From assembly GCA_032622095.1 (NCBI GenBank), contig CP136064.1, positions 44,162,989 through 44,226,988 on the forward strand: a stretch of 64,000 bases of DNA, read 5' to 3'. Origin of the DNA: Siphonodentalium dalli. Taxonomy: Eukaryota; Mollusca; Scaphopoda; Gadilida; Siphonodentaliidae. Positions 1-12,954 of the stretch are shown here, piece after piece. The first letter of the stretch is position 1. Each line of letters opens with the position of its first letter. The notes below the pieces were generated by a model. It saw only the letters and a program-made list of their open reading frames with translations. It had not been told where the DNA came from and searched no databases. A program made the position numbers and the translations under genes.

Positions 1-1349
1 GGTGAACTCATATCACCCACAGGCGACAACATATCAGTGCACTGCCTCCATCGGATATTTTCCTGTATTATTTTTTGCATTGGTCAAGTAAGTCACATGG
101 GGCATACCTGATATTTTCTTGCCCGCCATGTGAACGCACCATAAGTGTCAATTCATAAATTATTTAAAATATTCATATAATTATGCAGATTCTATCTGTA
201 CTTGTTAATTTTAACAGCCTTGTTAAATTTATATGATCTAATCATTACAATTATTCCATCTTTATCTCAGGCTTCAGGCTGTGTTTACATTGCTATAGAT
301 CTGTATACAGATATGTATGAAGTCACGTGTCGCGCATTACTGTGATCACAACACCATGACAAAACCATCTCCATATATGATAAATAAGTTCACGTTCATA
401 AGTCCAGTATAGGATCCAATATTGCCCATCTATTAGAATATGTATCATTATCCAGAAAAAAACAATCAGTTATCCAGAAAAAAACAATCAATTATGACAT
501 GGAACACTTTTTAATACCAGTATGATGCATCTTCGGAAAAGTACACAAAACTGACTACAACGGATGAAAACATACAAGTCCTCGAATTTTTATCGAAATA
601 GGGAAATTGTATGGTACACCATCGATAAATTGATAGATCGTGTGTCTATTGTGAAGAGATATATTATAATAACATTGAATATTTATTATGTGTTACATAT
701 CCAGCTTGACAAGAACAGTGAATATCCGAAATTATCGAACAATTTATCTCAAAATCGACGCCATGTGCAGGTTCATTTTTCATCATGCTTCGGTGGTAAT
801 TTGCCCCAATAAAGAGCTTGTCGTCGCAAATAAACATTGAAACTGAATGTATGTGGCCTTCACTAAAGTACTTGTATTCTTGTTGTCGCGATTTCTATGA
901 AGTACAAGTAGAATTGAAGAAAAATCCAGCGAATTCTGGTGGTAAGTCCACCAAATTTGAAACACGTCGTTCCTTGTGATCAGACATATCGACGCGTGAT
1001 GTCTAACCTGTTGTAATTCAGACTGGCAATGTATGGCAGGCGTGGTTATCCCCGCTATAGCGGTGAATTGAATTACTAATAGTGAATGTGCGCTGATCAG
1101 TACTCTGGTAATTGACAATTCATTACGAGTCGTGTCAATTTAGGCCAGACATATAAAAATGGATCAACTATCAGCAGACATCAGCGATTTGGTATGTGTC
1201 GCATGTATTTAAAGTGTATCTTTATACCACTTGGTAATGGTTCGAAGAAAGAATGAAAATCGCATAGGAATACACAACAAACAACCGTGTGCACAAATAG
1301 AGAGGCTAGAGAGCACCCATATAGCTTTAGATGGCGATTCCACCAATAT
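1..1349. other. unassigned AT-rich sequence
   Basis: I recognise no gene or repeat. A 16-bp tandem doublet (TATCCAGAAAAAAACAATCA type) is at about 450-490. Short open frames (for example 783-1118 on the minus strand) show no domain or splice support. Confidence 0.4.
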
Positions 1350-1860
1350 TTAGGATTTCAGGTGATCATCTATATATCTATATGTCTCCTGTTTGACACC
1401 ATCTGGGCGGTGGCCATTTTGGATCTGTATGGAATGGGTATCCACCCTACAACACCCTTTATTTGACCAAATGTAGTAAAAATTCCAACTGATGACAATT
1501 CCAATGGCAATGTTGACCAAATGTAGGACAATATTTTTTCTTAAATTAACTAGCAGTTTTTGACTGGCCACGAGGAGGGACCAGGACACAATCTTTCCAA
1601 GTGTTGGAAATTTCCAACCTGACACCCGCCCCCATAAGGTTGGAAAACTTCCAGCTGATGGCCATTCCAGCCCAAAATTTTGATAAAATGTAGGAATTAT
1701 GCAAATATTGGTCCGAAAACAATACCCCCCCCCCAATATAATGTTTGAAAATCAAACTACAAGATCATTTTCAACCTATTGTTGGTTTGGAAATTACAAC
1801 TAATGTTGTGTCAGGTATGAAATTTCCAACTGTTGAAAATTTTGACCAAAGTTGCCACGT
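1350..1860 (-). repeat. Y repeat, copy 1
   Basis: The stretch is rich in phrases such as GGAAATTTCCAACTG and AATGTAGGA and ends at CCACGTCCCTG. It shares this phrase set with 20540-20910 and parts of 38835-39000 and 44320-44545, marking an old dispersed repeat. It includes a 10-C run near 1726. Confidence 0.5.
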
Positions 1861-2348
1861 CCCTGTCCGTGTTCAATATTCGAAATACACGGGTTGAAAT
1901 GACAACGAACGCTAAAACACATTCGCCAAGCCCGAGTAACAATTAATCAAAACAGATTTGCCTGTCACAATGCTTCGGCGTTGACCGTGACGTATAGCGG
2001 ACACGATTTTTGCTCACACGATCTAATACCGTTTTTTTTCTGTGTGCATTTCTATATCAACCCGTTTACACTAGTCTGCGTGTAGATCTGTGTACAGTTC
2101 TATTGCAATGTAAATGCACCCTTATTCCTCAATACACCTTTACGTCACGCAATAAAATATAAATAGATTCAATAATCGAGATAAATAATACAAATAATAA
2201 ATAAATATATAAATAAACATGCAATACACAATGCATCACGTTAATAATGTAAATGACACTGTTGTATAATTAATTCAAAACATATGTATGTGCGTTGTAT
2301 ATACGTTACATGTATAGTATAGAAACAGCTGAATTAAGTTTCTATATA
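1861..2348. other. unassigned sequence before A1
   Basis: AT-rich with AAATA-type simple sequence around 2160-2225. No gene or recognised element. Confidence 0.4.
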
Positions 2349-2783
2349 TGTGACCCGCCATATCAAATCCAGTCGTAAGTCGTGATTTTTTTACCCTGTG
2401 CCAATGCATTCTCTTATATATGCGAGTCGACCATAGGTCGCCTCGCATATATAAGAGAATGCATTGGCCTAACAATTTTTTACAATTTTAATAATTTTTT
2501 CTTGTATTCTTTAACAATTTTATAATTTCACACATACAGAGCCTCAGACAAACATGAGCAGACGAAACTCTTCTATATGCTTCTATATATGTGTGGGGCT
2601 CCCTGCAGGGTAATGGATGTTTTTTTATTTTATGTCCTAAAAATATGATAAAAAATTGTTAGGCCAATGCATTCTCTTATATATGCGATGCGACCTATGG
2701 TCGACTCGCATATATAAGAGAATGCATTGGCACAGGGTAAAAAAAATCCCGACTTACAACTGGATTTGATATGGAGGGTCACA
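2349..2783 (+). mobile_element. A element (TA-flanked MITE), copy 1
   Basis: Terminal inverted repeats begin TGTGACCCGCCATATC and run about 80 bp, ending in a 26-bp hairpin stem; the centre carries a GAGCC...GGGGCTC stem. TATA lies on the left and TATG on the right, consistent with a TA target duplication. No coding capacity. Confidence 0.9.
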
Positions 2784-3392
2784 TATGAAAGGGAGACTCC
2801 AACTCAAATGTTGTTGTTGGTTTCTACATTCTCTGCTTCGTAGAATAAGGTAACCAGATTTCCATTATAAATAGGGTTCGAAATAACCAGCGAGAATAAG
2901 TCAATGTTACAGATAAGCCAGAATGCAAAAAATAGAACGTTCGTCATTGAGATATTTTTGTACATTCAGTACATGTATTTTATGTCAGTCATGCAGTCAT
3001 CGTGATTTCAACTTTCCATAATAAAAGATAAACTGAAACTATCTTCCTACTATTCATGACCAACATCTGGGATAGTATTTTTCATTCCTCGTTTGTTTTT
3101 TGTTGGGGGGGGGGTGTAAAAACCTTCGGAATAGCGAAACTTCGGAATAATGAACCTTCGTAATAGAGAACTTTCGGAATAGAAAACGTTTAAATGCTTC
3201 TAAGAAATACACATATTCCTGACTGAGGATGCACGAATGCACGTCTCCACATTCACAACCCTGGGGTGACACCATGGTCAAACCGTCTGAGTTAGTTAAT
3301 TACGTAAACAGACTCAACACAAGTAATTAAAATACACGCAGCCAAGTGTTGATTTTTTTCTGAAGTCAGAAGTCCGACTACGCTGTTATGGT
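2784..3392. other. unassigned sequence
   Basis: No gene seen. It contains a G run at 3105-3115 and a short tandem of 'TTCGGAATAg' units (about 3120-3190). Confidence 0.4.
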
Positions 3393-3765
3393 TTAACCCT
3401 TTACCCAACAGAAGGGCCCTGTGCCAATGCATTCTCTTATATATATGCGAGTCGACCATAGGTCGCCTCGCATATATAAGAGAATGCATTGGCTTATCAC
3501 ATTAAAAATTATGAAATTGTTAAAGAATGTAAGAAAAAAATGGTAAAAAGTGTTAAAAAAAGATTTTTTTTAGGCCAATGGTCGACTCGCATATATAAGA
3601 GAATGCATTGGCACAGGGCATAACTGTAACTATCACAATGTGGTCAAGGAGCCGGTTCCAATGATATCCATATTTGTATGGTTCTATTGAGACAGACCGA
3701 AGATATTTTAGGCTGTTGAAGCTTTATTTGGCCGGTTTTGGCCGGTTTGTTGGGTAAAGGGTTAA
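3393..3765 (+). mobile_element. B element (TTAA-flanked MITE), copy 1
   Basis: It starts TTAACCCTTTACCCAACA and ends TGTTGGGTAAAGGGTTAA. The TTAA target and CCCTTT terminus are typical of piggyBac-type MITEs. The internal core carries the hairpin also found in A and C; the second hairpin has lost its left part near 3578. Confidence 0.88.
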
Positions 3766-3920
3766 CTTTTCGAGTTCAATTCAATGATGTCTATATCTAT
3801 ATTTAGATATCAGAACGATTATTTCGACTATATATATGCACCCGTCTGCACAACACATTATGAAGCAATTATGTTATATTCGATGTAAATGTTCGTCGTG
3901 ATGGTCTTTAATCACATGAG

Positions 3921-4042
3921 CTCGATCAATAACTGCTTTAATTAGGCTAATTTTTGGCCCACCCCTATAAGAAAACTTATATTCTTATAGGGGTGGGCCA
4001 ATAATTGCTAATTATCCTAATTAAGGTAGTTATTGATCAAGT
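3921..4042. repeat. foldback palindrome around GGCCCACCCCTATAAG
   Basis: The arms pair from TCGATCAATAACTG to its complement at about 4042, with inner stem GGCCCACCCCTATAAGAA and its complement around a short loop. The arms are interrupted by small mismatches. Confidence 0.75.
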
Positions 4043-4194
4043 TCAAAGTTCCTGTGCTTTAATATACGTACACATGTATCTACAGGGACGATTAAGAACT
4101 GAAATTGAAAACAGATCAGGTACATTCAAGACTTTAACGAAAATATTTTTGTCAGTATTGAATTCGCGCAGCACAGTGACCAGATTCAAATTGT

Positions 4195-4670
4195 GCGAAT
4201 TATATAATGCTCCAAAAATAGTACTGCATGCTCAGGCGCTCCAAAATTACTATTTCTTTGGCTTCGGGGGTAAAAAATATTTGATTCGAGTCGAGGAACC
4301 CACCCATCAAAGCTCAGAGTGATCAGATATTGATTTTTGAAGTTTGTTATTTCTCGAGATGTGCAATAATATGTGACCCAGAAACACGCGGTCAAGCGGA
4401 GGGTCTTGGACAAAATTGCTGATGAAGATGGATAACTCTAAAATCAAGTGGTAATACGGTCAAATTTCGTGACACTTTAGTGATAATACGGCAATCTTTT
4501 GCTGAACAAAATGTTGACAAATAACCAGTTTTGGGAAATTTGATACCATAGTTGACAGTGGTTAGCAATATTTTGTTGCGATACATCGATTCTGATAACT
4601 AAAGCGTATTTTGAAGAAATGTTGTTGTTGTATCTTGATGGTATGGGGACCGTCTGATCGGATTGAGTAC
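4195..4670 (+). repeat. J repeat, copy 1
   Basis: Dispersed repeat sharing GGCTTCGGGGGTAAAAAATA, CGAGTCGAGGAACCCACCC and GGTAATACGG segments with 43858-44283 and, for its 3' half, 50095-50345. No coding capacity or terminal repeats. Confidence 0.8.
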
Positions 4671-5072
4671 CTTTAAATACGAGTAAGGTAGCTATATATA
4701 GCTGTCGGCTAATAATTTAACGAAACATTACCAAGGAAATCTCCCTGTCAATTTGTATCCCTCTAATTCCTTCCAAAATTCCCAGACAAATTTGCCTGAG
4801 GTATATTGATACAGCTATGAGCATTGACTACTACCTGAACAAAATTAATATTGATGACATGATCCATTCAAGTGACAATTATTTTAATAATGGTGGCGCT
4901 GGTGTTTGCAAAACGACAGGGCTAGCCTTCTCAATTATGACCGACTTGCAACGACCAACAAAACCATTATTAAACTAAAATATTTCACAATATACATATA
5001 TTTGAATGCCTTATACACATAGCAAGGGATGCGGACCGGACATGTAGGAAAATTAGCTAAACAATCTGGTTT
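4671..5072. other. unassigned sequence
   Basis: AT-rich. It contains a fragment like the K interior ('taataatggTGGCGCTGGTGTTTGC') at about 4888-4912; otherwise nothing recognised. Confidence 0.35.
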
Positions 5073-5594
5073 CACCCCTGGTCAATTGGTCCTGCTAATG
5101 TGCTATGATGCGGTTGGGTCCTGCTGAATTGCTATGATGTTGTTTAGGGCAGAATGATGCTGTTAACAAAAAGTATTTTTTTTTTAATTGGCTTTTTCGC
5201 GGTGTTCCGATAATCTGAACATATCCAGGAAAAGCAAATATGCGTATCAAACATTCAAAAACATATTTATTGCGAAACATTTTCAATACTGGAAGGTATT
5301 AGTTGTTGAAAATCGACTATAATAAATATGGTTATTCACGTCGTTTTAGAAACACCAGCGCGGGAATTATAATATTATATTTTTTTTAAATTATATATGT
5401 TCTTGAATCTTTCATACACAAACTGGTTTCTTTTCTCAAGTCGCTCGAATTAGCCAAACATCGCGAAAATGACAACTTTAGAAAAAATAACGGTCCTTTT
5501 TCGTAACGACAGCAGTTTGCCCTACCCGCATCATAGCAATTCAGCAGGACCACCAGCATCATATCCTATTAGCAGGAGCACTTGACCAGGGGTG
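5073..5594. mobile_element. K element, copy 1
   Basis: The ends are inverted: CACCCCTGGTCAATTGGTCC on the left and its counterpart GACCAGGGGTG on the right, each followed inward by 'cctgctaat..gctatgatg' units. Similar ends and interior recur at 34221-35127, 36410-36828, 50834-51606 and 54990-55934. Confidence 0.75.
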
Positions 5595-5717
5595 GGGTTT
5601 TCCGCAAGCTGAAATTTTTGTTCCTCATTCCTTTTTTCTTCTTCAAAATATATCATCAATTTTGACCCAGAAATGATATTACACATTGTATACTGAATTT
5701 TTGTATATACTATAATA

Positions 5718-6172
5718 TGTGACCCGCCATATCAAATCCAGTCGTAAGTCGGGATTTTTTTTACCCTGTGCCAATGCATTCTCTTATATATGCGAGTCGA
5801 CCGTCGCCTCGCATATATAAGAGAATGCATTGGCCTAACAATTTTTTATAAATTTTTTTAAATAAATGTTTCTGACAATTTTTAGGACATAAAATAAAAA
5901 ACATCCATTACCATGCAGGGAGCCCCACTCATATATAGAAGCATATAGAAGAGTGTCGTTTGCTCATGTTTGTCTGGGGCTCTGTATGGGTGAAATTATA
6001 AAATTGTTAAAGAATACAAGAAAAAAATATTAAAATTGTAAAACATTGTTAGGCCAATGCATTCTCTTATATATGCGAGGCGACCTATGGTCGACTCGCA
6101 TATATAAGAGAATGCATTGGCACAGGGTAAAAAAATCCCGACTTACGACTGGATTTGATATGGCGGGTCACA
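5718..6172 (-). mobile_element. A element, copy 2
   Basis: Same termini (TGTGACCCGCC...GGCGGGTCACA) and hairpin stems as copy 1, with the central part inverted. Flanked by ATA / TATA, consistent with TA duplication. Confidence 0.9.
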
Positions 6173-6997
6173 TATAGTGTTACATGGGAGTGTGCTATCA
6201 TTTCAGAACCCACAATGAACCCATCTGTCGGATGCATATAATTCATCACTGTTCCAGGTTGTGACTCTAAAATATTGTGTCATTCAAGACTTCATCAGCG
6301 ACTCTGAGTGACTTACAAATTGATTGACCAGTTCCAACAAGATGAAATTAATCAAACATAACAACTGAACATAATAAAATAAACTATCAATTAAACAGAA
6401 TAAATAAAAACAAATTTGGCGCTACCTTGCTGCATGCGAATCATAAAAAGGTTTTAGCAAAAATTTAATTTGAAAACAATAAAAATTAAACTATAGGTAC
6501 ATCATATCACATTATGCTAATTAACTTAAAAACTGAAAATAAAAATATATTGCCTGCCACAGTGACTGCCTGGCGTATGGATATCAGACTACATGTATTC
6601 AATGCTATCAACTTGTTAGATGTTCTAGCACATCTTTAATTATGATGTTCCTCACCTTGCACAGAACGAGGCCGCAAAGGTAGTCAAATTCATACCAAAG
6701 GTTATGTACATGCATATTAGTCAACTATTATGTAGAAGACACTTTATTTCTAAAAGTGTCCCTGACTGTGTAACAAAGCATTGCTAAGTATCAATAACAA
6801 AACACGTATGTCATACATTGAAGGGTTATGTTATCGTGTAGATACTTGTAACAAATCTTCAAAAAAGGGGTGGGTCTCTTAAATGACACAGGATAATGTA
6901 AAATAGGGGGTGGTGGGTGACAAGTTAGGTCAAAAACGGGGGGGGGGAGAAAGAGCCTTCGTGTCTGGAACTTCTTTCCGCCCCCCCTACACATAGT
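6173..6997. other. unassigned sequence with G/C runs
   Basis: No gene. A G-rich stretch at 6905-6948 and a C run near 6981 resemble the GGGGGGTGGG blocks at 43010-43440. Confidence 0.35.
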
Positions 6998-7166
6998 GGA
7001 TTTTGCTCGATTTGTTCAGAGCAGCCAAACATCGTGGCAATGACAATCTTAAATAACATAACGGTACTTTTTCTTAACATCATCACTTTGCCCTACCAGC
7101 ACCACGTCAATTCAACAAGACCCAGCAGCGTCGTAGGAAATTAGCATGACCACTTATATCCAGGGT
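6998..7166 (+). repeat. K element relic (3' end only)
   Basis: Retains 'gccaaacatcgtggcaatgac' and 'ggtactttttcttaac' and ends at TATATCCAGGGTGG, the right-hand part of K. The left end is absent. Confidence 0.6.
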
Positions 7167-8913
7167 GGAAAAATTAACAGGCAAATTGTCCAGTGTGTGA
7201 ACGTACCCTCAGTCTCGGATGTGATCTATGAGAGAAGCACTCGGCGTATCGTCCAATCTTACACTGGGACCAGCTATCGGATCTCGATAAAGGTACAGAC
7301 CGCGTCAACCTGTAGCGCCAGACATTGTGAGGCGCCCGAGTAATACGTCGGTGTCGGCAGCCTATCAATTTGTATCGCTCTATTTTCTCTGCCTTAAAAT
7401 AACAATAAATCGCCTATGGATTATCAGTACGACTGCCTGTACAGACTCTGCATTCTGTCAGCTTAATAAATAACCACTTCAATAGTAGAATTTATGAATG
7501 AAACGTTAATGACCAATCATAGGCGTCGTACCAATTACTTCGTTGAATATTCATCTGATTTATGACGTCACGAAAAGACAGTCGGTCTAGGCCAGTTTAT
7601 ATTTGTGTCCAGCGAAAAATCATTAAGCACAAAGTCTGAGGCGTAGCCAAAGTTTTGACAACAGTCATGAGATAAAAGCATTAGGGATTTAACAGAAAAT
7701 AGAGTATTTATCTGGAGGCCCCGATGAAGAATGTGGTTACTCTGTGGGTTACGATGCGTTTAATCGACAGGATTCATCTATCATATAGACAGTGAATTGT
7801 CATATACATAGTTATCACTCTGATAATTATGATTCTATGGAGACGATTTATAGTAATGTGTTTATTTGAAACAATTCTATCAAAATTGGCAGGTGAGTTA
7901 TATATGTTACAAACAAAAATTTCATTCAAAGTTTTTCCCAAAATGCGTCAACTTTTGCACATTTAAAGATATCCTGTCCGATTTGACACAATAACACCAT
8001 CATATTTACGTTTTCTGTATCAGAAATTAATTAGATCGGGCACATGCGTCCATTAATAGGACGTGATGTCGGACTTTCTAAAGAGGCAAATTTAACAAAT
8101 TTAGAATTTGTTGTCATCCTAGCAAACATACCAATGATAGTCTTTTATTAAGAGCGTTCATGCTTCAGTCGTCCAAAAGCAGTGAACAATAAAGAGCGTT
8201 CTCAATTATGATATTTTTTACTCGTTTTCAACGTAAAATGATGGATTAATGTTTGTATTGTCGCGATGTTTGCGCCATGCGATTAATGATGTTACAGTTA
8301 ATTTTATTTTGCTTAGTATTCCGAAAATTTACCTCGAACATTTTTTTCTAAATTGGTGACAAATCGGACTGTGGATCTTTAATGTCTAAACTGTGATTGC
8401 AAGGTCGCCAAGTTTAAAATCATTCAAATTAGTCACCCGTTTTGGCGATAAATAAGTGATTTTTCGCTTCTTCGAAACCATAAATTCATATGACTTTTGC
8501 CACGAGTTATTTGCGTGGTTGATTGTTCCCAGATACGTTCAGGCTGATTTCGTGCAAACGTTAGTTGTATAACAAATGACAAAATCTCGCTAAGCATGTA
8601 GTTAAATCTCGCTAAGCATGTCGTTAAATGTTGGTCGTGTGCAATTTATAATTAGTTTGCCGTGCGTGTAACCTTGGCATAAAACTGTCCTCAATGACGA
8701 TTTGCCTGTAAAATTGCCTTACAAATTTGCAAGCGTGTGAATGTACACCAAGAGATGTTGGCCAATTTGTGAACCAGTTAAAATCAACACATATTCCTGA
8801 AATAATAAAATGTTAGTTCGTCGCGCTGCTTAGTCGTGACCATGCAAATTACAATAATTCGAACAATACACTCAAAATTATCAATGCCTGTGGGATTATA
8901 TACATATATCACC
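7167..8913. other. unassigned sequence
   Basis: No gene recognised. 'AAAGAGCG' motifs at about 8147 and 8191 recall the E/F interior and may be relics. A 19-bp tandem (ATCTCGCTAAGCATG) lies at 8583-8625. Confidence 0.35.
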
Positions 8914-9866
8914 ATTAAAGGCAAGGGCGGCGTTTGTTGAAGAAATATTCATATTTGTTCAAATCGCCATCAACAGAAGGAATATTAAAATATATATAGT
9001 TTTGTCATCAGCGCGTAAATAGTATATTGTCGTTAAGACATATACGATGGTGTACGTAAAGAAGAGCCTGCTCGTGTTACAGAAGTTTTGCTTCTGTTTA
9101 CATAACACAGCGCAATTATATTGGTTAATCACACACAAATGATATAAACGCTCTTTATTATTTCCATATCAGGAAAACAGTAACAAATAACGCTCTTTAT
9201 GTTTACCATATCCGGATCTAAACAAAAATCATGTTCTGTAACGTTTTTTGCTTTTGTTTAGATAACAAAGGAAACACATTTGACAATAACCTACTGTTTA
9301 TGCCATATTTCTGATTGGTGTAAGAACAAAGTCTGTCTATATTTTTCTATTATTTCTGTTTATGGCGGATTTTGACTGAGGTGAATATGTGACCCGCCAT
9401 ATCAAATCCAGTCGTAAGTCGGGATTTTTTTTACCCTGTGCCAATGCATTCTCTTATATATGCGAGTCGACCTATGGTCGACTCGCATATATAAGAGAAT
9501 GCATTGGCCTAACAATTTTTTACAATTTTAACATTTTTTTCTTGTATTATTTAACAATTTTATAATTTCACCCATACAGAGCCCCAGACAAACATGAGCA
9601 GACGACACTCTTCTATATGCTTCTATATATGTGTGGGGCTCCCTGCAGGGTAATGGATGTTTTTTATTTTATTTTATTTAAAAAAAATGATAAAAAATTG
9701 TTAGGCCAATGCATTCTCTTATATATGCGAGGCGACCCATGGTCGACTCGCATATATAAGAGAATGCATTGGCACAGGGTAAAAAAAATCCCGACTTACG
9801 ACTGGATTTGATATGGCGGGTCACATATTTTAACAGCATACCCACCGCCAAGCCGCCCGTATCTGT
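8914..9866 (+). mobile_element. E element, copy 1, split by A3
   Basis: Begins TTAAAGGCAAGGGCGGCG and contains paired ACGCTCTTTAT motifs. It is interrupted at 9388-9825 by an A element; outside it the sequence resumes TTTTAACAGCATACCCACCG, matching the intact E3 copy. The right end is degenerate. Confidence 0.8.
9388..9825 (+). mobile_element. A element, copy 3, nested in E
   Basis: Full-length copy with both TGTGACCC ends. Comparing GAGGTGAATA | TATTTTAAC with uninterrupted E copies shows that exactly TA was duplicated on insertion, which defines the target site of the family. Confidence 0.92.
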
Positions 9867-9990
9867 AAACGATACGCATCGATGATTTTCACCAGACACG
9901 ATCGTGGTGATTTTTGCTAATGATAAAAACCCATAACGTGTTAACCCTTACGTACCCTTTTGATGTTTCACCGCCATAACCTCGATCCTA

Positions 9991-10492
9991 TTAAAGGCAC
10001 GTGCGGCCTTAGTTGTCGAAAATATTCATATTTGTTCCAATCACCGTAAACAGAAAAACATTAAAACGCATACAGTTTCGTTCATATATACCATGACCAT
10101 CGCGTAAACAGAATGTTATCATAAAGATTTACTATATTTTACCTAAGCAAGAGCCTGATTGTGTTACAGAAGACAGCACAATGCTGCTGGCTAATCACAC
10201 ACAAATGGCATAAACGCTCTTTATTCGTTCCATATCGGGAATTCACCAACAAAGAACGCTCTTTATGTTTACCATCATAATATAAACAAACACAAGAAAA
10301 GTAACTTTTGATGCTATTGTTTACATAACAATGGTCAAATATATGACAATAACATACTGTTTATGCGATATTTCTTATTTGTATACGGACAAAGTCTGTC
10401 TACATTTTGTTGTTCTTTCTGTTTGTGGCGGTTTTTGACGGGTGGAAATATTTTCACAGGATACCCACCGCCAAGGCCAACCGTACCTTTAA
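9991..10492 (+). mobile_element. E' element, copy 1
   Basis: Bounded by TTAA at both ends; starts TTAAAGGCACGTGCGGCC and ends GGCCAACCGTACCTTTAA. The interior has two ACGCTCTTTAT motifs. Close to the copy at 29089-29590. Confidence 0.85.
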
Positions 10493-10724
10493 TTGTCTCA
10501 TTGGAAATACTTTTTCTCGTGTAGAAAAGGTACCAATGGTAGTTCTATGGTGTCAAACACTGCCGTGGATCTTTGTGATCATTTATGCGGTTATATGGCT
10601 CATTTTAAACTCAAACATATACGTAATTTGGTTGTATAAATAAGATATTAAGTTGACAAACATACGATCGATCATCGAACTATCGATATAAATTGCCAAA
10701 GTACTTGTACAATAATAACAGCTG

Positions 10725-10815
10725 CATGTTTTCAATTTTCACACAAAAATGAAATAAACGCTGTTTATTTTTACCATATAAGGAACAGAAGAACACGGAA
10801 CGCTCTTGTTGATAC
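10725..10815 (+). repeat. F/E-type relic
   Basis: A fragment with AAATAAACGCTGTTTATT and GAACGCTCTTG, matching the F element near 13195-13255. No termini. Confidence 0.5.
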
Positions 10816-11325
10816 ATCTTGAAGAAACATGTCTAAATTCTACAGCTTGAATAAGTCTTTCTGTGGCATACTACAGAAGAGTCTTGTAACTGAAAGTCTG
10901 GATCCCTATATGGATCGTTAAATGTCAGTGAAATATTTTGAATCGCCGTGCTGTTTTCCCGCACCCACATTATATGTTATTAATTCATGTTCCTTTTTAC
11001 CATGTATTATTGGTTATTGGAATAAAAGTATCAACAAAACAAAAACAAGGATTTAGGGACCTATTTTCGTCATAGGATGACCGGGATGTAACAACAGTGA
11101 ACACAAGTTCAGGGTTCAAACAGCAACGGGCCATTGTACGGATGACTAAAACTATTCTTACATGTATGACATGGCATTCAAAATCTGAATATTTGTGTTA
11201 AAGGGTATCATAATCTCAGACAGAACAACACAACATAACCAAATCATTTCCCCACCCCACTGGCAAATAAAATATGAATTGATAATTCGTAACATCATCG
11301 GGACAATAGAACCTTTCGCATAATG
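10816..11325. other. unassigned sequence
   Basis: No gene or recognised repeat; possible weak Y-like remnant ('ttagggacctatttt') only. Confidence 0.3.
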
Positions 11326-11470
11326 AACTACTAATAAGAAGTACCAATTACGATATAAGTCGTATAATGAACTACTACTGCTAAGAATTACGAATAGCTG
11401 ATATTAGTCGTATAATGAACGTACTACTACTGCTAAGAATTACAAATAGCTGATATTAGTCGTAAAATAT
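11326..11470 (+). repeat. tandem repeat, about 60 bp unit
   Basis: Two to three copies of a unit containing CGTATAATGAACTACTACTG and GAATAGCTGATATTAGTC in direct orientation. Confidence 0.8.
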
Positions 11471-11754
11471 TTGGACAGTCCAAATCCATTTCGCAGAATT
11501 GACAACGAGTCCGTTTGTGAGAAAATAGAATCGTTCAAATTATTTGCCATTCGCAGTCAGGTGATGCGGTTCTGTTTGCCGTGATTATATTGTGCTTAAT
11601 TGTGTTGCTATCAGGTCATCATCAGTGGTCGGCTGGGCCATATAATATCAAAGTCGTATAATAGTAACTACGGATATGGCAAAACGACAACTGATCGTGA
11701 TATAAAGAGCACAAATTCTAGTGACGTAGTGTCCTATTCTTAATTATTATCAGC

Positions 11755-12034
11755 AAGCCTTGAAATAGTGTGTCTGTCATTTGCAGAATGAGGTCCCCCA
11801 GAGGGTGAATTTAGTGATGTTACCCCGCATAACGGGCTAGCATCACCAAATTCACCCTCTGGGAACCTCTTTCTGCTGAGTTGTAAGCAGAATGAGGTCC
11901 CCAGAGGGTGAATTTGGTGATGCTAGCCACAGAGGGTAATTTGGTGATGCTAGCCCGCTATGCGGGGTATCATCAATAAATTCACCCTCTGGGGACCTCA
12001 TTCTGCAAATGACAGACACACTATTTCAAGGCTT
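11755..12034. mobile_element. H foldback element, copy 1
   Basis: Termini AAGCCTTGAAATAGTGTGTC and the exact complement enclose nested inverted blocks GAATGAGGTCCCCAGAGGG / CCCTCTGGGGACCTCATTC and an inner AGCCCGCTATGCGGGG-type palindrome. A second copy is at 55045-55502. Confidence 0.85.
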
Positions 12035-12153
12035 GATTATCAGTAGTAGTTCATTGTATGCGAATGTGTCCATTGCGACGACATCGCCCTAAAATGAATA
12101 CTACGATAATGGTTTCACATAACTATACTAAAGAACCAGAGCATAAACACTGC

Positions 12154-12371
12154 CTACAGTAATGCCCTAATTAATCGACTCCATAACCACAGCATAATTA
12201 TGGGTAATTTTTCAGGATTTAGTCGGAAATATGGCTTGTTGCCATTCATCGGAAAGCTCTCCCGAGAGCTTTCCGATGAATGGCAACAAGCCATATTTCC
12301 GACTAAATCCTGAAAAGTTACCCATAATTCTGCTGTGGTTAAGGAGTCGATTAATAAGAGCATTACTGTAG
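12154..12371. mobile_element. I foldback element, copy 1
   Basis: Almost perfect palindrome of about 218 bp. Arms start CTACAGTAATGCCCTAATTA and meet at GAGAGCTTTCC in the centre, so the element has essentially no loop. Second copy at 45171-45360. Confidence 0.9.
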
Positions 12372-12429
12372 CTTCTATTATCATTTAACTTTTGGCGTCC
12401 GACGATTACTATAGTAGTTATTATCTAAC

Positions 12430-12954
12430 CCAACGTGCATCCACCCGGGTGGTAAAACACATGACAATTAATTCTAACACACGGGCATCCATCCGGGTGG
12501 TAAACACATGACAATTAATTCTAACACACGGGCATCCATCCGGGTGGTAAACACATGACAATTAATTCTAACACACGGGCATCCCTCCGGGTGGTAAAAC
12601 ACACGAACGTACATCCATCCGGGTGGTAAAACACATGACAATTAATTCTAACACACGGGCATCCATCCGGGTGGTAAAACACATGACAATTAATTCTAAC
12701 ACACGGGCATCCATCCGGGTGGTAAAACACATGAACGTGCATCCATCCGGTGGTAAAACACATGACAATTAATGCTAACACACGGGCATCCATCCGGGTG
12801 GTAAAACACATGACAATTAATTCTAACACACGGGCATCCATCCGGGTGGTAAAACACATGAACGTGCATCCATCCGGGTGGTAAAACACATGAACATGCA
12901 TCCATCCGGGTGGTAAAACACATGACAATTAATTATAACACACGGGCATCACGA
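12430..12954 (+). repeat. 48-bp minisatellite
   Basis: About 12 tandem units with GCATCCATCCGGGTGGTAAA; most are 48 bp and contain ACAATTAATTCTAACACAC, and some are short 32-bp variants with GAACGTGC. Because 48 is a multiple of three, long reading frames stay open on the minus strand; these are not evidence of a protein. Confidence 0.93.

Noticed and set aside
12521-12928. 135-codon minus-strand frame with regular repeats
   Set aside because: It is a by-product of a 48-bp tandem repeat; all units lack splice or domain support.
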